From contig NZ_JAJGZV010000002.1 in NCBI RefSeq assembly GCF_020805785.1, positions 1,054,001 through 1,118,000 on the forward strand: DNA of 64,000 nucleotides, read 5' to 3'. A program made the position numbers and the translations under genes. The DNA is from Flavobacterium chungbukense. Lineage in GTDB: Bacteria > Bacteroidota > Bacteroidia > Flavobacteriales > Flavobacteriaceae. The notes beneath the pieces are model-generated. The model did not search any database and was not told the DNA's origin. It was given only the letters and a program-made list of their open reading frames with translations. This document shows positions 44,187 to 52,280 of this stretch, piece by piece (position 1 is the first letter of the stretch; each line of letters begins with the position of its first letter).

Positions 44187-45701
44187 ATGGCAACACCATC
44201 AGAAAATCTCGCAGCATCTTTACAGGTACTCCAAGAACTACAGCAGACTGGAATCATTGCAATTCCCTCGCGTTTAATTACACGCACGCACAGAGAACGT
44301 CTTGTAAAAAAAGGTTTTCTGCGTGAGGTGATGAGGGGATGGTACATACCTTCACGACCAGATGAAACTCCCGGAGAAAGCACCTCATGGTATGCCTCGT
44401 ATTGGAATTTTGCCGGATCTTACCTCACGGAACGATTTGGCAGGGAGTGGTGTCTCTCTCCTGAAGAATCAGCCAAGATACATGCAGCAAACCTAACAGT
44501 TCCAGCTCAGCTACTGGTACGAGCGCCGCAGGGACGAAATCAGATAACAAATCTGCTACATAATACTGCAATTCTTGAAGTCAGGTCAAATCTTCCCGAA
44601 GAAAACCAGACAATCACAGACAAAAACGGACTTCGTCTTTACAGTACTTCAGCCTGTATAGTAAATTTACCCGAGAACTTTTACCAGCAGAATCCAACTG
44701 ATGCCAGAACACTTCTTTCGACATTCCGAGACGGCACAGAAATACTGGCATTGCTTCTCGACGGCGGGAAGAGTGTAGTTGCGGGACGAATTGCCGGAGC
44801 ATTCAGAAACATTGATCGTCCGAAAATTGCCAATGATATTCTAAATGGAATGAAAGCGGCAGATTATAACGTACGTGAACTAGACCCTTTTACGCACAAA
44901 AGCCCGATTATATTTTCACAGCGCCAGATTTCACCCCATGTAAACCGAATGGAACTGATGTGGAACGAAATGCGAGAAGAAATCATAAAAGTCTTCCCTC
45001 CCGCACCAGGTCTTCCAACCAATCAAGCCGCGTATCTAAAACAAGTTGAAGATAATTACATCAATGACGCCTACAACTCATTATCCATAGAAGGATACCG
45101 AGTTAATACAGAACTGATTGAAAGGGTACGCAGCGGCACATGGCAGCCCGATATCAATGAACAAGACAGACAGACCCGTGATGCAATGGCGGCCAGAGGC
45201 TACTGGCAGGCTTTTCAAATGGTTCAAAAAACAATTGAAGCAATACTGGGTGGTACAAATCCGGGAACTGCCGCAGATAATGATCATGCCACTTGGTACA
45301 GAGAAATGTTCGCACCAAGCGTAACAGCTGGTATTATAAAACCATCTGATCTGGCCGGCTACAGAAATCAGCCGATTTACATACGCGGCTCAAAACATGT
45401 TCCTCCTGCAATGGAAGCCGTAAGAGATCTTATGCCAGCATTTTTTGATCTGTTAGCAACTGAAGAAAATGCAGGAGTACGAGTTGTGCTGGGACATTTC
45501 TTTTTTGTCTTTATACACCCTTACAGTGACGGAAATGGAAGGATTGGCAGATTCCTAATGAACTCCATGATGGCATCGGGTGGCTATCCATGGACCGTTA
45601 TCCCGCTCGAAAGAAGAGCCGAATATATGGCATCTCTAGAAAGTGCAAGTGCCGGAGGCGATATCATTCCTTTTGCTTCATTTATAGCTTCACTGCTATA
45701 A
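44187..45701 (+). CDS. Fic-domain protein with winged-helix (AbiEi-like) N-terminus
   Basis: 504 residues. The first 70 (LQELQQTGIIAIPSRLITRT, then LVKKGFLREVMRGWYIP) resemble the winged-helix antitoxin domain of AbiEi. The C-terminal half is Fic, with the active motif HPYSDGNGRIGR at 444-455. The inhibitory motif S298-LSI-E302-G303 lies before it, so activity should be autoinhibited. Fic enzymes usually transfer AMP or another nucleotide group to a protein. The combination suggests a self-repressing, self-inhibited effector, perhaps in defence or element maintenance. The 24-bp repeats at its promoter are natural candidates for binding by the N-terminal domain. No separate antitoxin gene is adjacent. 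Confidence 0.88.
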   Translation: MATPSENLAASLQVLQELQQTGIIAIPSRLITRTHRERLVKKGFLREVMRGWYIPSRPDETPGESTSWYASYWNFAGSYLTERFGREWCLSPEESAKIHAANLTVPAQLLVRAPQGRNQITNLLHNTAILEVRSNLPEENQTITDKNGLRLYSTSACIVNLPENFYQQNPTDARTLLSTFRDGTEILALLLDGGKSVVAGRIAGAFRNIDRPKIANDILNGMKAADYNVRELDPFTHKSPIIFSQRQISPHVNRMELMWNEMREEIIKVFPPAPGLPTNQAAYLKQVEDNYINDAYNSLSIEGYRVNTELIERVRSGTWQPDINEQDRQTRDAMAARGYWQAFQMVQKTIEAILGGTNPGTAADNDHATWYREMFAPSVTAGIIKPSDLAGYRNQPIYIRGSKHVPPAMEAVRDLMPAFFDLLATEENAGVRVVLGHFFFVFIHPYSDGNGRIGRFLMNSMMASGGYPWTVIPLERRAEYMASLESASAGGDIIPFASFIASLL

Positions 45702-45929
45702 AAAACATTTGAAATTGCCACAATCTTAGGGAACGATAAAATCAGTAAAATTAAATTCTTCGAAGCTTAGGTTCTAAACTGTATTAGCTTCAGTAATCTT
45801 TAACGATTTTATCTGAGTTTGAAAATATGGATCTCAATTGTCGTTACAGTGTCACGACAATTTTCCTGTTAACTAGCTGTATAATGCTTGAACTTTATTT
45901 TCCCAAAGTTGATTCGGTATTAACTTTCT

Positions 45930-45956
45930 AATTGTGCCGACAGTGACGGCACAATT
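45930..45956. repeat. Covarying 27-nt hairpin, copy C
   Basis: AATTGTGCCG-ACAGTGA-CGGCACAATT. Perfect 10-bp arms. Two arm positions differ from copy B and both changes are compensated. Preceded by TTTCT. Confidence 0.8.
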
Positions 45957-46445
45957 GGTTTTCACTATTGTATCCGCAGTTTGGGCCTAATTGCATAATT
46001 GTCTATTATTTTTCAGTGAATTCAATTAATTTGTCTACATTTTCTTTCACAAGTTGTTCTAATTGATATGTCACACCCCCTAAAGGTTTATCTAATCCGC
46101 GCATTGCATATTCAACTTTTATATTACTTTTTGAATATGCAGGTTTCAAGTCTTAGGTTCGAATCCTGCGCTCTGCGTTTATCACAAACATTACCGATTG
46201 TATATTTCCTTTTTTTTACGGAATTCAACGAGTTATCTTTATGTTGCGGAGTCTGAAGGTCCGCAACAAAAATATTTTCCAAAACAGCTTTCAAGACCGT
46301 AATCATAATTTTGATGGTAATGTATATTTAAAGTTTTCTTTTACCTCGACATCAAAATTTAATTGAATCATGATAAAATAGAATAGTCAAATAAATATAC
46401 GTGTACAAATTTTTATTTCTTTGAGTAGTAATCATGTACTTTTCC

Positions 46446-46472
46446 AATTGTACCCGCTGTCTAGACGCAATC
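46446..46472. repeat. Degenerate 27-nt hairpin, copy D
   Basis: AATTGTACCC-GCTGTCT-AGACGCAATC. Only the outer part still pairs. It keeps the TTTCC lead and the TAGCTG trailer of copy B, so it is a decayed family member. Confidence 0.5.
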
Positions 46473-46715
46473 TAGCTGGACAAAATATAAATATTTAATA
46501 TCTATTTCTAATCAAGAAAAAAGAGGCTTTTAAATTACTAAAAGTATTAAACAATTGGACAAGTCTAAGATTCGGATATTTTAAACGCTATTAGATATTG
46601 TTATATCACTAAAGCTAAATTCAATTATTACTCTGTCCATGATGCTAATAATTATCATTATTTTCGAGGTGCAAGTACTATGCTTAAGAATGACTATAGG
46701 CTGCTAATAAAAACA

Positions 46716-46740
46716 AATTCCCTTTGATAAAAAGGGAATT
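46716..46740 (-). terminator. Terminator of the TAC-like operon
   Basis: AATTCCCTTT/AAAGGGAATT arms (10 bp) with a 5-nt loop. On the minus strand it is followed by a T-rich tract, 13 bp past the stop of the SecB-like gene. Confidence 0.75.
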
Positions 46741-46753
46741 GTCAAGTATATTA

Positions 46754-47245
46754 TTATTTCTGCTTTATTTGCTTTTCTTTATCATTGCTATTTGTGAGTT
46801 CAATTAATAAATCATCATTCACAATAGGATCAATAAGAGGTATAAAAATTCCATTAATATCTGTCCCCTCGGTTTTTGCATGCAAAATTCCTCTGGCAGC
46901 ACCTACCGCAACCGTAATCATTAAAGTAGCTGTAGCTATAGGGAGGGTAAAGGTATTCTTTTTTTTATTATAAAGTTTGTCAAGCGCTTCTTTATCAAGG
47001 CCAAAATGAGCACCAGCCTCAATTACTAAAAGAACATTGCCTTCTCTTCCGTTCTTTCCATATATTTCAAACTTAAATCGGCATCCTGCATTGGATTTCG
47101 TAACGTCAATACCAAATTCAATTGAATTACTCATTAATAACTCATTTTTAGCAAATGAAGAAGCAAGATCTTCAGAGATGAAAAACTGTTCAGTATTGAG
47201 TTTTAACAATCGCACTGGAAGCTCGATTTTTGATTTTCTAGCCAT
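46754..47245 (-). CDS. SecB-like protein, probable chaperone of a TAC module
   Basis: 163 residues. A beta-strand-rich first half (IEFGIDVTKSNAGCRFKFEI, VLLVIEAGAHFGLD) is followed by a proline and a long hydrophobic helix (LPIATATLMITVAVGAARGI). It ends in INGIFIPLIDPI, the pattern of SecB-fold proteins. It is the third gene of a minus-strand set and overlaps the HTH antitoxin gene by 43 bp. That order, toxin, HTH antitoxin, SecB-like, is that of toxin-antitoxin-chaperone systems such as Rv1955-1956-1957 of M. tuberculosis, where the chaperone protects the antitoxin. The call rests on pattern and order. An unrelated effector is possible. Confidence 0.55.
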   Translation of the reverse strand: MARKSKIELPVRLLKLNTEQFFISEDLASSFAKNELLMSNSIEFGIDVTKSNAGCRFKFEIYGKNGREGNVLLVIEAGAHFGLDKEALDKLYNKKKNTFTLPIATATLMITVAVGAARGILHAKTEGTDINGIFIPLIDPIVNDDLLIELTNSNDKEKQIKQK

Positions 47246-47673
47246 TTTGATGTTATGTGTTTTTGATTCGGATAAATAATTTCGCCAAAATAACTGTTGT
47301 TATAATCCTCAAGTACTTTTTCTTGAGAAGATAACTTTATTGTTACTAGTGTTTTTAACTGATTAACTGGCTCTTGATATGGAATTCCTATTAATTTTAT
47401 TCCAAGGACATTTTGAATTCTGAATATCGTTGTGATACTAGGATTTTGTATCGTTCTTAGAATTTTCGAAATATACTGTTTTGAAACACCGAGTTTTTCA
47501 GCCAATTCTGATTTTTTCCAACCAAGCTCTTCAAGTCTTTCAATAATTTTTAAAGAAACCTCAAAATAATAGCTTTCTGCTTCTTCATTGTCCACGTTAT
47601 ATTGAAAGTTTTCTTTCCACGTAGTGTCCAAAGTAGATTCTTCAATTAGTTGTTTTAATTTTTTTTCTTCCAT
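47203..47673 (-). CDS. XRE-type helix-turn-helix antitoxin (HigA-like)
   Basis: 156 residues. A lead of about 35 residues precedes the HTH (LEELGWKKSELAEKLGVSKQ then YISKILRTIQNPSITTIFRI, about 47-90). A tail of about 60 residues ends in IYPNQKHITSKWLENQ and CDC. HTH antitoxins of TAC modules carry a C-terminal chaperone-addiction segment, and the tail here could serve that role. The start is 5 bp from the toxin gene end, and its last 43 bp overlap the SecB-like gene. It would neutralise the toxin and repress the operon. Confidence 0.75.
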   Translation of the reverse strand: MEEKKLKQLIEESTLDTTWKENFQYNVDNEEAESYYFEVSLKIIERLEELGWKKSELAEKLGVSKQYISKILRTIQNPSITTIFRIQNVLGIKLIGIPYQEPVNQLKTLVTIKLSSQEKVLEDYNNSYFGEIIYPNQKHITSKWLENQKSSFQCDC

Positions 47674-47678
47674 TTTAA

Positions 47679-48233
47679 TTATAAGTCGATATTACAGGGG
47701 TCTATTTCTTCGTCCTCACCAGACCGCAGATATAACTCGGCCTGTTTGAGTTTTAAAAGCTCCTCCTGCAAATGCAGAGGAGACATGTCTCTTGTTAGCT
47801 TAATACCTCCACCCGTAATTACATAGGTGTTTTTAGAACATCGAATAGCATAAATTCTGAGCCAATTATGATTTAATAAGCCCTTGCCCTTGTCCCATTC
47901 TAATTTTCCAATCTTACCATTTGATAATGGTACAAAATAATCGGAGAGCATTTTGAATTTATCATTTTGTCCATTAGCAATAGCCAAAATTGTTCTTTGC
48001 ATTTCTCTTGCCTGCTGATTCGTGTTGGAAACAGCTTTTGGAATCGTAATACCACCCCAAGCCTCACTTTTTAGATCAGCAACATTTGCTGAAAAAAATT
48101 TGTAAAGCCATAGTGGGTCACCCCATTGTTTAAACAGTTTTTGAAATTCATTTTCGCTTTCCCCATCATATTTAACGGAATATAATATTTCGGGTATTAA
48201 ACCTTCAAGTTTAAATTTACGATTATTACTCAT
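47679..48233 (-). CDS. HigB/RelE-like toxin candidate
   Basis: 184 residues from the ATG at 48233; a TTG 9 bp upstream is less likely. The C-terminal half reads LRIYAIRCSKNTYVITGGGI followed by KLTRDM and a helix, like the core strands of phage Gp49/HigB-type toxins. These toxins cleave mRNA at ribosomes. The N-terminal 100 residues (ending with a WGGITIPKAVSNTNQQAREM stretch) are longer than in standard HigB and I do not recognise them. It is the first gene of the operon, directly before the HTH gene. A different toxin chemistry is possible. Confidence 0.55.
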   Translation of the reverse strand: MSNNRKFKLEGLIPEILYSVKYDGESENEFQKLFKQWGDPLWLYKFFSANVADLKSEAWGGITIPKAVSNTNQQAREMQRTILAIANGQNDKFKMLSDYFVPLSNGKIGKLEWDKGKGLLNHNWLRIYAIRCSKNTYVITGGGIKLTRDMSPLHLQEELLKLKQAELYLRSGEDEEIDPCNIDL

Positions 48234-48801
48234 AAAAATCAACTTATAGGTTTATTTTTTAAGCAAATATTATCTATTTTAATGGTTTAACCAAATTTTT
48301 ATCGTCAAAAAAAATAAAATTTTTATTATTTTTAATTATCAGCCCGATATTGGTATTTAAAAAATCTAATTAATTATTTTTTTTTTCTAATTATTAAGTC
48401 TTTAATCTAGTTAATATTATATGAGTTTTTAAATATTTGCCGACTGAAAATTTTAAATACTTAAATAAAAGTAGCAATTCCTTTATTTCATTGCTTATAT
48501 CATTCTATCTTCGATGTTGAATAATTTCCATTTAAAAATTGTTAAATTTATTTTTCAAATTTAAAAGTTAAATGGTAACTTACCTAACAACTGTTCGGGT
48601 ATCGGACTATAGTTGCAGTATTTTTTATACTACTTTAATAAAAACTCTACAACTGAAAGAATAATAATAATTTGATTTAGAAGAAATTTTTTCTTTTCTG
48701 CGATAAAATATTGAGATCCTAATTTAAAATTATAGAGATTGATAGAGTCTATTTTATTTATAATAATCTCAAAAAAAATTTCTGCAATCAAAAAAACATT
48801 C
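48234..48801. other. AT-rich non-coding stretch before tRNA-Ser copy 2
   Basis: About 570 bp of very AT-rich sequence with no gene that I can support. It contains the promoter region of the minus-strand toxin-antitoxin operon near 48250-48350 and, at its end, the tRNA promoter. Beyond A/T runs I see no repeat. Confidence 0.6.
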
Positions 48802-48809
48802 TATCTTTG
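48802..48809 (+). promoter_or_regulatory. -7 promoter element of tRNA-Ser copy 2
   Basis: TATCTTTG fits TAnnTTTG, followed by GCACCCGCAAT as in copy 1, 32 bp before the tRNA. Confidence 0.7.
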
Positions 48810-48841
48810 CACCCGCAATGAGAAAATGATTGCGTCTTACT

Positions 48842-48929
48842 GGAGGAATGGCAGAGCGGTCGAATGCGGCAGTCTTGAAAACTGTTGACTGTAACAGGTC
48901 CGGGGGTTCGAATCCCTCTTCCTCCGCCA
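48842..48929 (+). tRNA. tRNA-Ser(UGA), copy 2
   Basis: 88 nt with encoded CCA. Acceptor stem GGAGGAA/TTCCTCC; anticodon loop CTTGAAA gives TGA. It is identical to copy 1 except for one compensated acceptor pair. It has its own promoter and terminator, so it is a whole-gene duplicate and not merely a 3'-end attachment remnant. Confidence 0.95.
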
Positions 48930-48960
48930 GATAAAGTCCGAAAAATGACTTTTAAAAACA

Positions 48961-48994
48961 AAAAGCCTTTAAACACCAGTGTTTAAAGGCTTTT
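48961..48994 (+). terminator. Terminator of tRNA-Ser copy 2
   Basis: AAAAGCCTTTAAACAC-CA-GTGTTTAAAGGCTTTT, one base different from the terminator of copy 1, followed by T and CATTT. Confidence 0.88.
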
Positions 48995-49030
48995 TCATTT
49001 GAGATGGTATCGAACCCTGCTTGAAAAAAC

Positions 49031-49086
49031 AGTTACCTTTTTAGATCCCCTTTATTTTAAGCTCTTTTTTTCAAATCTGGGTAACT
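49031..49086. other. att-like inverted-repeat site after tRNA-Ser copy 2
   Basis: AGTTACC (49031-49037) and GGTAACT (ending 49086) bracket a T-rich spacer that resembles 41998-42044 after copy 1, including the TTTTTTC run and the final GGGTAACTAA. It marks a second, related element boundary. Confidence 0.45.
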
Positions 49087-49100
49087 AATTAAATGCTGAA

Positions 49101-49424
49101 TTATGATTCATTGCTTCTCAGTATTTTATCGATCTTTCCGCTGTCATACAAAAAAATATCTCCTAGTTTGGTGTAGGGAAGAATTCCAGTCTGCCTGTAT
49201 TTTATAATGGTGTTGTTGGACAGTCCAAACATTTTTTTTAAATCTTCATTTCTGTAATATTCAGGTCTCAAGGTTTTTCCCTGGCTGACTTTTGAATCGA
49301 TTGTTTCTAGTTTTGCTGTTACAGGCTCTATCAATTCCTTCACTTTCATTAGATAAGATTCCCACTTTTCTTTCTTCATGATTGATAATTTTTTTCTTAT
49401 TATTAATTTTTCCTCCTTTTGCAT
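49101..49424 (-). CDS. Helix-turn-helix protein, excisionase-like
   Basis: 107 residues (an ATG at 49379 would give 92). A helical lead is followed by a MerR/excisionase-type winged helix: YYRNEDLKKMFGLSNNTIIK, then YRQTGILPYTKLGDIFLYD. Proteins of this kind in Bacteroidota elements direct excision or regulate mobilisation. It starts one base after the upstream gene's stop codon, so the two are co-translated. It sits at the tRNA-proximal edge of the mobilisation block. Confidence 0.75.
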   Translation of the reverse strand: MQKEEKLIIRKKLSIMKKEKWESYLMKVKELIEPVTAKLETIDSKVSQGKTLRPEYYRNEDLKKMFGLSNNTIIKYRQTGILPYTKLGDIFLYDSGKIDKILRSNES

Positions 49425-49425
49425 T

Positions 49426-49851
49426 TTACCAGATCTCCAGCCTTCTTCGACGTTCTTGCATTAATGCAATAAACTCATCTAAAAATTTCATCTGTTTCAC
49501 CTTATAAGTATATCCTTTACATTCTGAGAACTGCCTGTTGATTGACTTAATTTTTGACTGCCCGCCTTCATCGCCAGCATAGGTGAAATTATTTTCGAGA
49601 AAAAACTGGAACTTGCTTCTATTGCTTTTTTCATCTGCTGCATCAAAGAATAACAAACCTTCATCCATCAAAATATAGAACAGCTGGGCAAAGTCAATTT
49701 TGTTATAATAGGATTTACATTTTTCATTTGAAAAAATGGACTGCATTTTGTTTTCCTGTTCACTTACACTAATTAGATTTTCTACTACCCGTAGCCTTTC
49801 ATCAAATTTTAATATAACATTTAAGTCCTTTATCAGATTACTACTTTTCAT
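49426..49851 (-). CDS. RteC-like mobile-element protein
   Basis: 141 residues, helical. The middle reads IDFAQLFYILMDEGLLFFDA, and the end has KMKFLDEFIALMQERRRRLE after a CKGYTYKVKQ stretch. This is similar to the C-terminal part of RteC, the regulator of CTnDOT excision, but much of the RteC N-terminus is missing. The similarity is judged by eye. It is paired with the excisionase-like gene directly downstream and probably takes part in element regulation. Confidence 0.45.
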   Translation of the reverse strand: MKSSNLIKDLNVILKFDERLRVVENLISVSEQENKMQSIFSNEKCKSYYNKIDFAQLFYILMDEGLLFFDAADEKSNRSKFQFFLENNFTYAGDEGGQSKIKSINRQFSECKGYTYKVKQMKFLDEFIALMQERRRRLEIW

Positions 49852-50201
49852 TGCTTCTAAAATTTAGTCACCATCCTATAAATGAAAATATATATTGCTA
49901 CTTTTTTACTCCTTTTTAAGTGCATAAGATATTTGTAACTATCCAGCTTTCCTATTTATAAGACAAATATATAAATGCATTTTGAAGCCATTTAAACAAT
50001 AGTCGTTGTTTGCTTTCTTTGTCTTTCAATGACATAACGTTTTTGCTAATTTGTTTTTCAGGTGATACTTGAAGGCAGATTATCTGCTGAAATAAAAAAT
50101 GAACAGAGATCATAGACTAATCAAATACTTGATCATAGGAAATTTTACCAGCCTTTTTTAATACAGCTTGTTCTTTGGTGAGCAGGAAGCTCATATTCAT
50201 G
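49852..50201. other. Non-coding gap
   Basis: 350 bp between two minus-strand genes. I see no gene, repeat or hairpin that I can support. It probably contains the promoter of the RteC-like and excisionase-like pair. Confidence 0.5.
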
Positions 50202-51488
50202 CTACAATCTTCTGCGTTTAACCTTTCGTTTCATCCTTTTGTCAAATGCATGCTCCTGGTAATCCTCTGCCTGCGTATGCGGCAATAAAATGCCTAATAC
50301 GTCAAAACTGTTTTGTTCATAAGCATGGTGCATATTTTCATTTCTTAATAAGTCAAACATGTCAGGCGATTGGCCTGTCTCTGGTTTCATAATAACATCT
50401 TTTTCGGAAACACTGCTTTTATGTACTGGATTTTCAGGTTTCGTATTATTATTCCACCAGTCGTTAAATGAATTGGCCGAGAGGTTTTTAGCCAGCTCTG
50501 ATCCGTTCCATACGCTGCGGGATTTGTGATCAATAAAAGTGATACCGTAAATACGTCCTGCAGCATTTCGCCTTACAACAATATTGATCCCTTCCTGTAT
50601 TAGTTTTTTACTAAATTCGGATTCGTTTGATGCTGTCCGCATTACTGATTCTATCCTCTCTTTAAGTGATTCCTTAACGGTACTATCTTTTAGTTTTATT
50701 CTGTTCTGGTCACATTGGGATTGCAGCTGTGCTAATCCTGCATTTTTTCCAAACAGCGAAGCCTTAAAGGGACTGCCTGCTTTTTCTCCCTGCCTGTTTA
50801 ATGCAAAATATACCACTCCCTGTTTTCGAATTCCATTATACTCGCCTTTGACTTCTTCGGCAGTAATATTAAAAAGGGAAAGCAGTGCATTATATGCCCC
50901 AAAAGTTTGGAACTGGTAATATTTAGGCAGATGTCGCAGCACCGAAGCCATCTGGCTTTTTATATCTCCTGACTTAAAATCCACAGGCTTGAATCCTGGG
51001 TTGCCTGACTCTTGTTTTTTATCTGCAGCTGATACAAGGCTGTACTTTTTTTCCAGCGTCCTGCAGACTTCCATCGAACGCCTTTTTTCAAATTTATCGG
51101 ATATCTTCCTGCCAAGCTCGTCAACGCAGACTGATACTATATGTATATGGGCACGGCCAGTATCAGTATGTTTGAATACCACAAAAGGCTGATTTCCATA
51201 GCCCATCTGCCTCATATAGACTTGTGCCATATTCTCAAAATCAGTATCACTTACATTGTCTTTCGGATCAGGATTTAAAGAGATATGAAGTATCGGTTTT
51301 TCTGTTTTTCTATTAACCAATAAGTGTAGTTCAAAAGAACGGGAAAGCTGTCCTGCAGAATAACTGCCGTCAGGAGATTGGATTATCTTTTGGGTAAATA
51401 AAACCTGTGCGTTCCCTTTTTCAAGTTTGTTGTAATTATAAGCTATTGCTCCGTACAGACTAATGCCTCTTGTTATTTTTGCTATCAT
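50202..51488 (-). CDS. Relaxase (mobilisation nuclease, MobB type)
   Basis: 428 residues. The relaxase domain is in the first 180. MIAKITRGISLYGAIAYN is the usual opening of Bacteroidota mobilisation relaxases. HISLNPDPKD follows, then the metal-binding GRAHIHIVSV with its HxH pair. The C-terminal half is basic and ends KRMKRKVKRRRL. It would nick the transfer origin of the element and lead the strand into a recipient, using another element's conjugation apparatus since none is encoded here. The start codon overlaps the stop of the MobC-like gene (ATGA), so they are coupled. Confidence 0.92.
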   Translation of the reverse strand: MIAKITRGISLYGAIAYNYNKLEKGNAQVLFTQKIIQSPDGSYSAGQLSRSFELHLLVNRKTEKPILHISLNPDPKDNVSDTDFENMAQVYMRQMGYGNQPFVVFKHTDTGRAHIHIVSVCVDELGRKISDKFEKRRSMEVCRTLEKKYSLVSAADKKQESGNPGFKPVDFKSGDIKSQMASVLRHLPKYYQFQTFGAYNALLSLFNITAEEVKGEYNGIRKQGVVYFALNRQGEKAGSPFKASLFGKNAGLAQLQSQCDQNRIKLKDSTVKESLKERIESVMRTASNESEFSKKLIQEGINIVVRRNAAGRIYGITFIDHKSRSVWNGSELAKNLSANSFNDWWNNNTKPENPVHKSSVSEKDVIMKPETGQSPDMFDLLRNENMHHAYEQNSFDVLGILLPHTQAEDYQEHAFDKRMKRKVKRRRL

Positions 51489-51916
51489 TTTTTCAGATAT
51501 TTTTCTTCAAATTCTGTCGTAAGCTGAATTATCTTTTGAGCTAAAACGGCAAATTCCATTGTTTGATTTATCAATTTGTAGAGATAAGCGGGAGCTCTCT
51601 TTTCGGAAAAATTGCGGTGCATAATCTTTACAACCTGGTTGTAATTAACCCCAGCAGCGCGAAACTGCCCGAATAAGGCAGTCAGAAGTATGTAATAATC
51701 CATTGCTGCTTTATCGATCTTAACTGTCTTGATTCCTTTTTGAAAAATACACGCTGTAATGAAATGCGCCATTACATTCATGCCTGATTCTTCAAAAAGA
51801 GTCAGAAACCTTGCATTTTCCTCAGCTGTAAGACTGATCGAATAGCGGTGGACGGCAGGATCTGCTTTAGGATGCCTGCCTCCTTTGCGTGGATTGGCTG
51901 TATTTTTGTTTTCCAT
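51485..51916 (-). CDS. MobC/MobA-like relaxosome accessory protein
   Basis: 143 residues from the ATG at 51916 (a GTG lies 12 bp upstream). It opens with KGGRHPKADPAVHRYSISLT, the basic ribbon-helix-helix start of Bacteroidota mobilisation accessory proteins, then ENARFLTLFEESG and a helical remainder containing GVNYNQVVKIMHRNF. It should bind near oriT and assist the relaxase encoded next. Candidate DNA targets, the octamer array and an inverted repeat, lie 350-800 bp upstream. Confidence 0.85.
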   Translation of the reverse strand: MENKNTANPRKGGRHPKADPAVHRYSISLTAEENARFLTLFEESGMNVMAHFITACIFQKGIKTVKIDKAAMDYYILLTALFGQFRAAGVNYNQVVKIMHRNFSEKRAPAYLYKLINQTMEFAVLAQKIIQLTTEFEEKYLKK

Positions 51917-52280
51917 AAGTATTGGCACTTATAATTACTTTAAAAAAAACAATATATATTATTATCAGCATCGCTGCTTAGATTTGGAAATCTCTGGAAG
52001 CATTTGGCATTAAATGTCCCAAAACAAAGACTGATAGTTTTTTACATTTAACTTTATATTTTAACCAAAGGAACGGTAAAAAAGAAAAACAAGGTAGGAC
52101 GTGCTGGATCAGCCCGGCCAAAAGACTACGGCATAATGTTTTGCTCGTCCCTTACAAAACACCCTTCGGGACTTATTCCGTTTCCTTTTGGTCTGTCTGC
52201 ATCCCGTCCTATTTAATTGCTTTCTTTTTCTTTTTTCCTTTTTCTGTTTCTTTTGGAAAAATATCTTTTTTCTTATTGGT

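Larger units (their letters stand above)
45702..46705. other. Non-coding stretch after the Fic gene
   Basis: About 1 kb without a credible gene. It holds hairpin copies C (45930) and D (46446), the 46435-46565 partner of the 43.7-kb repeat, and a tRNA 3'-end-like fragment near 46145-46177 with GGTTCGAATCC. Confidence 0.6.

Noticed and set aside
46124..46306. Minus-strand ORF containing AQDSNLR
   Set aside because: Typical false ORF over tRNA-like sequence; no coding context.
41788..48929. Simple attL/attR duplication of the tRNA 3' end
   Set aside because: Both copies are complete genes with promoter and terminator and differ by a compensated pair, so a plain 3'-end duplication does not explain them.
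48788..48976. Minus-strand ORF containing GRGIRTPG
   Set aside because: This is the antisense of tRNA-Ser copy 2, a well-known false translation.
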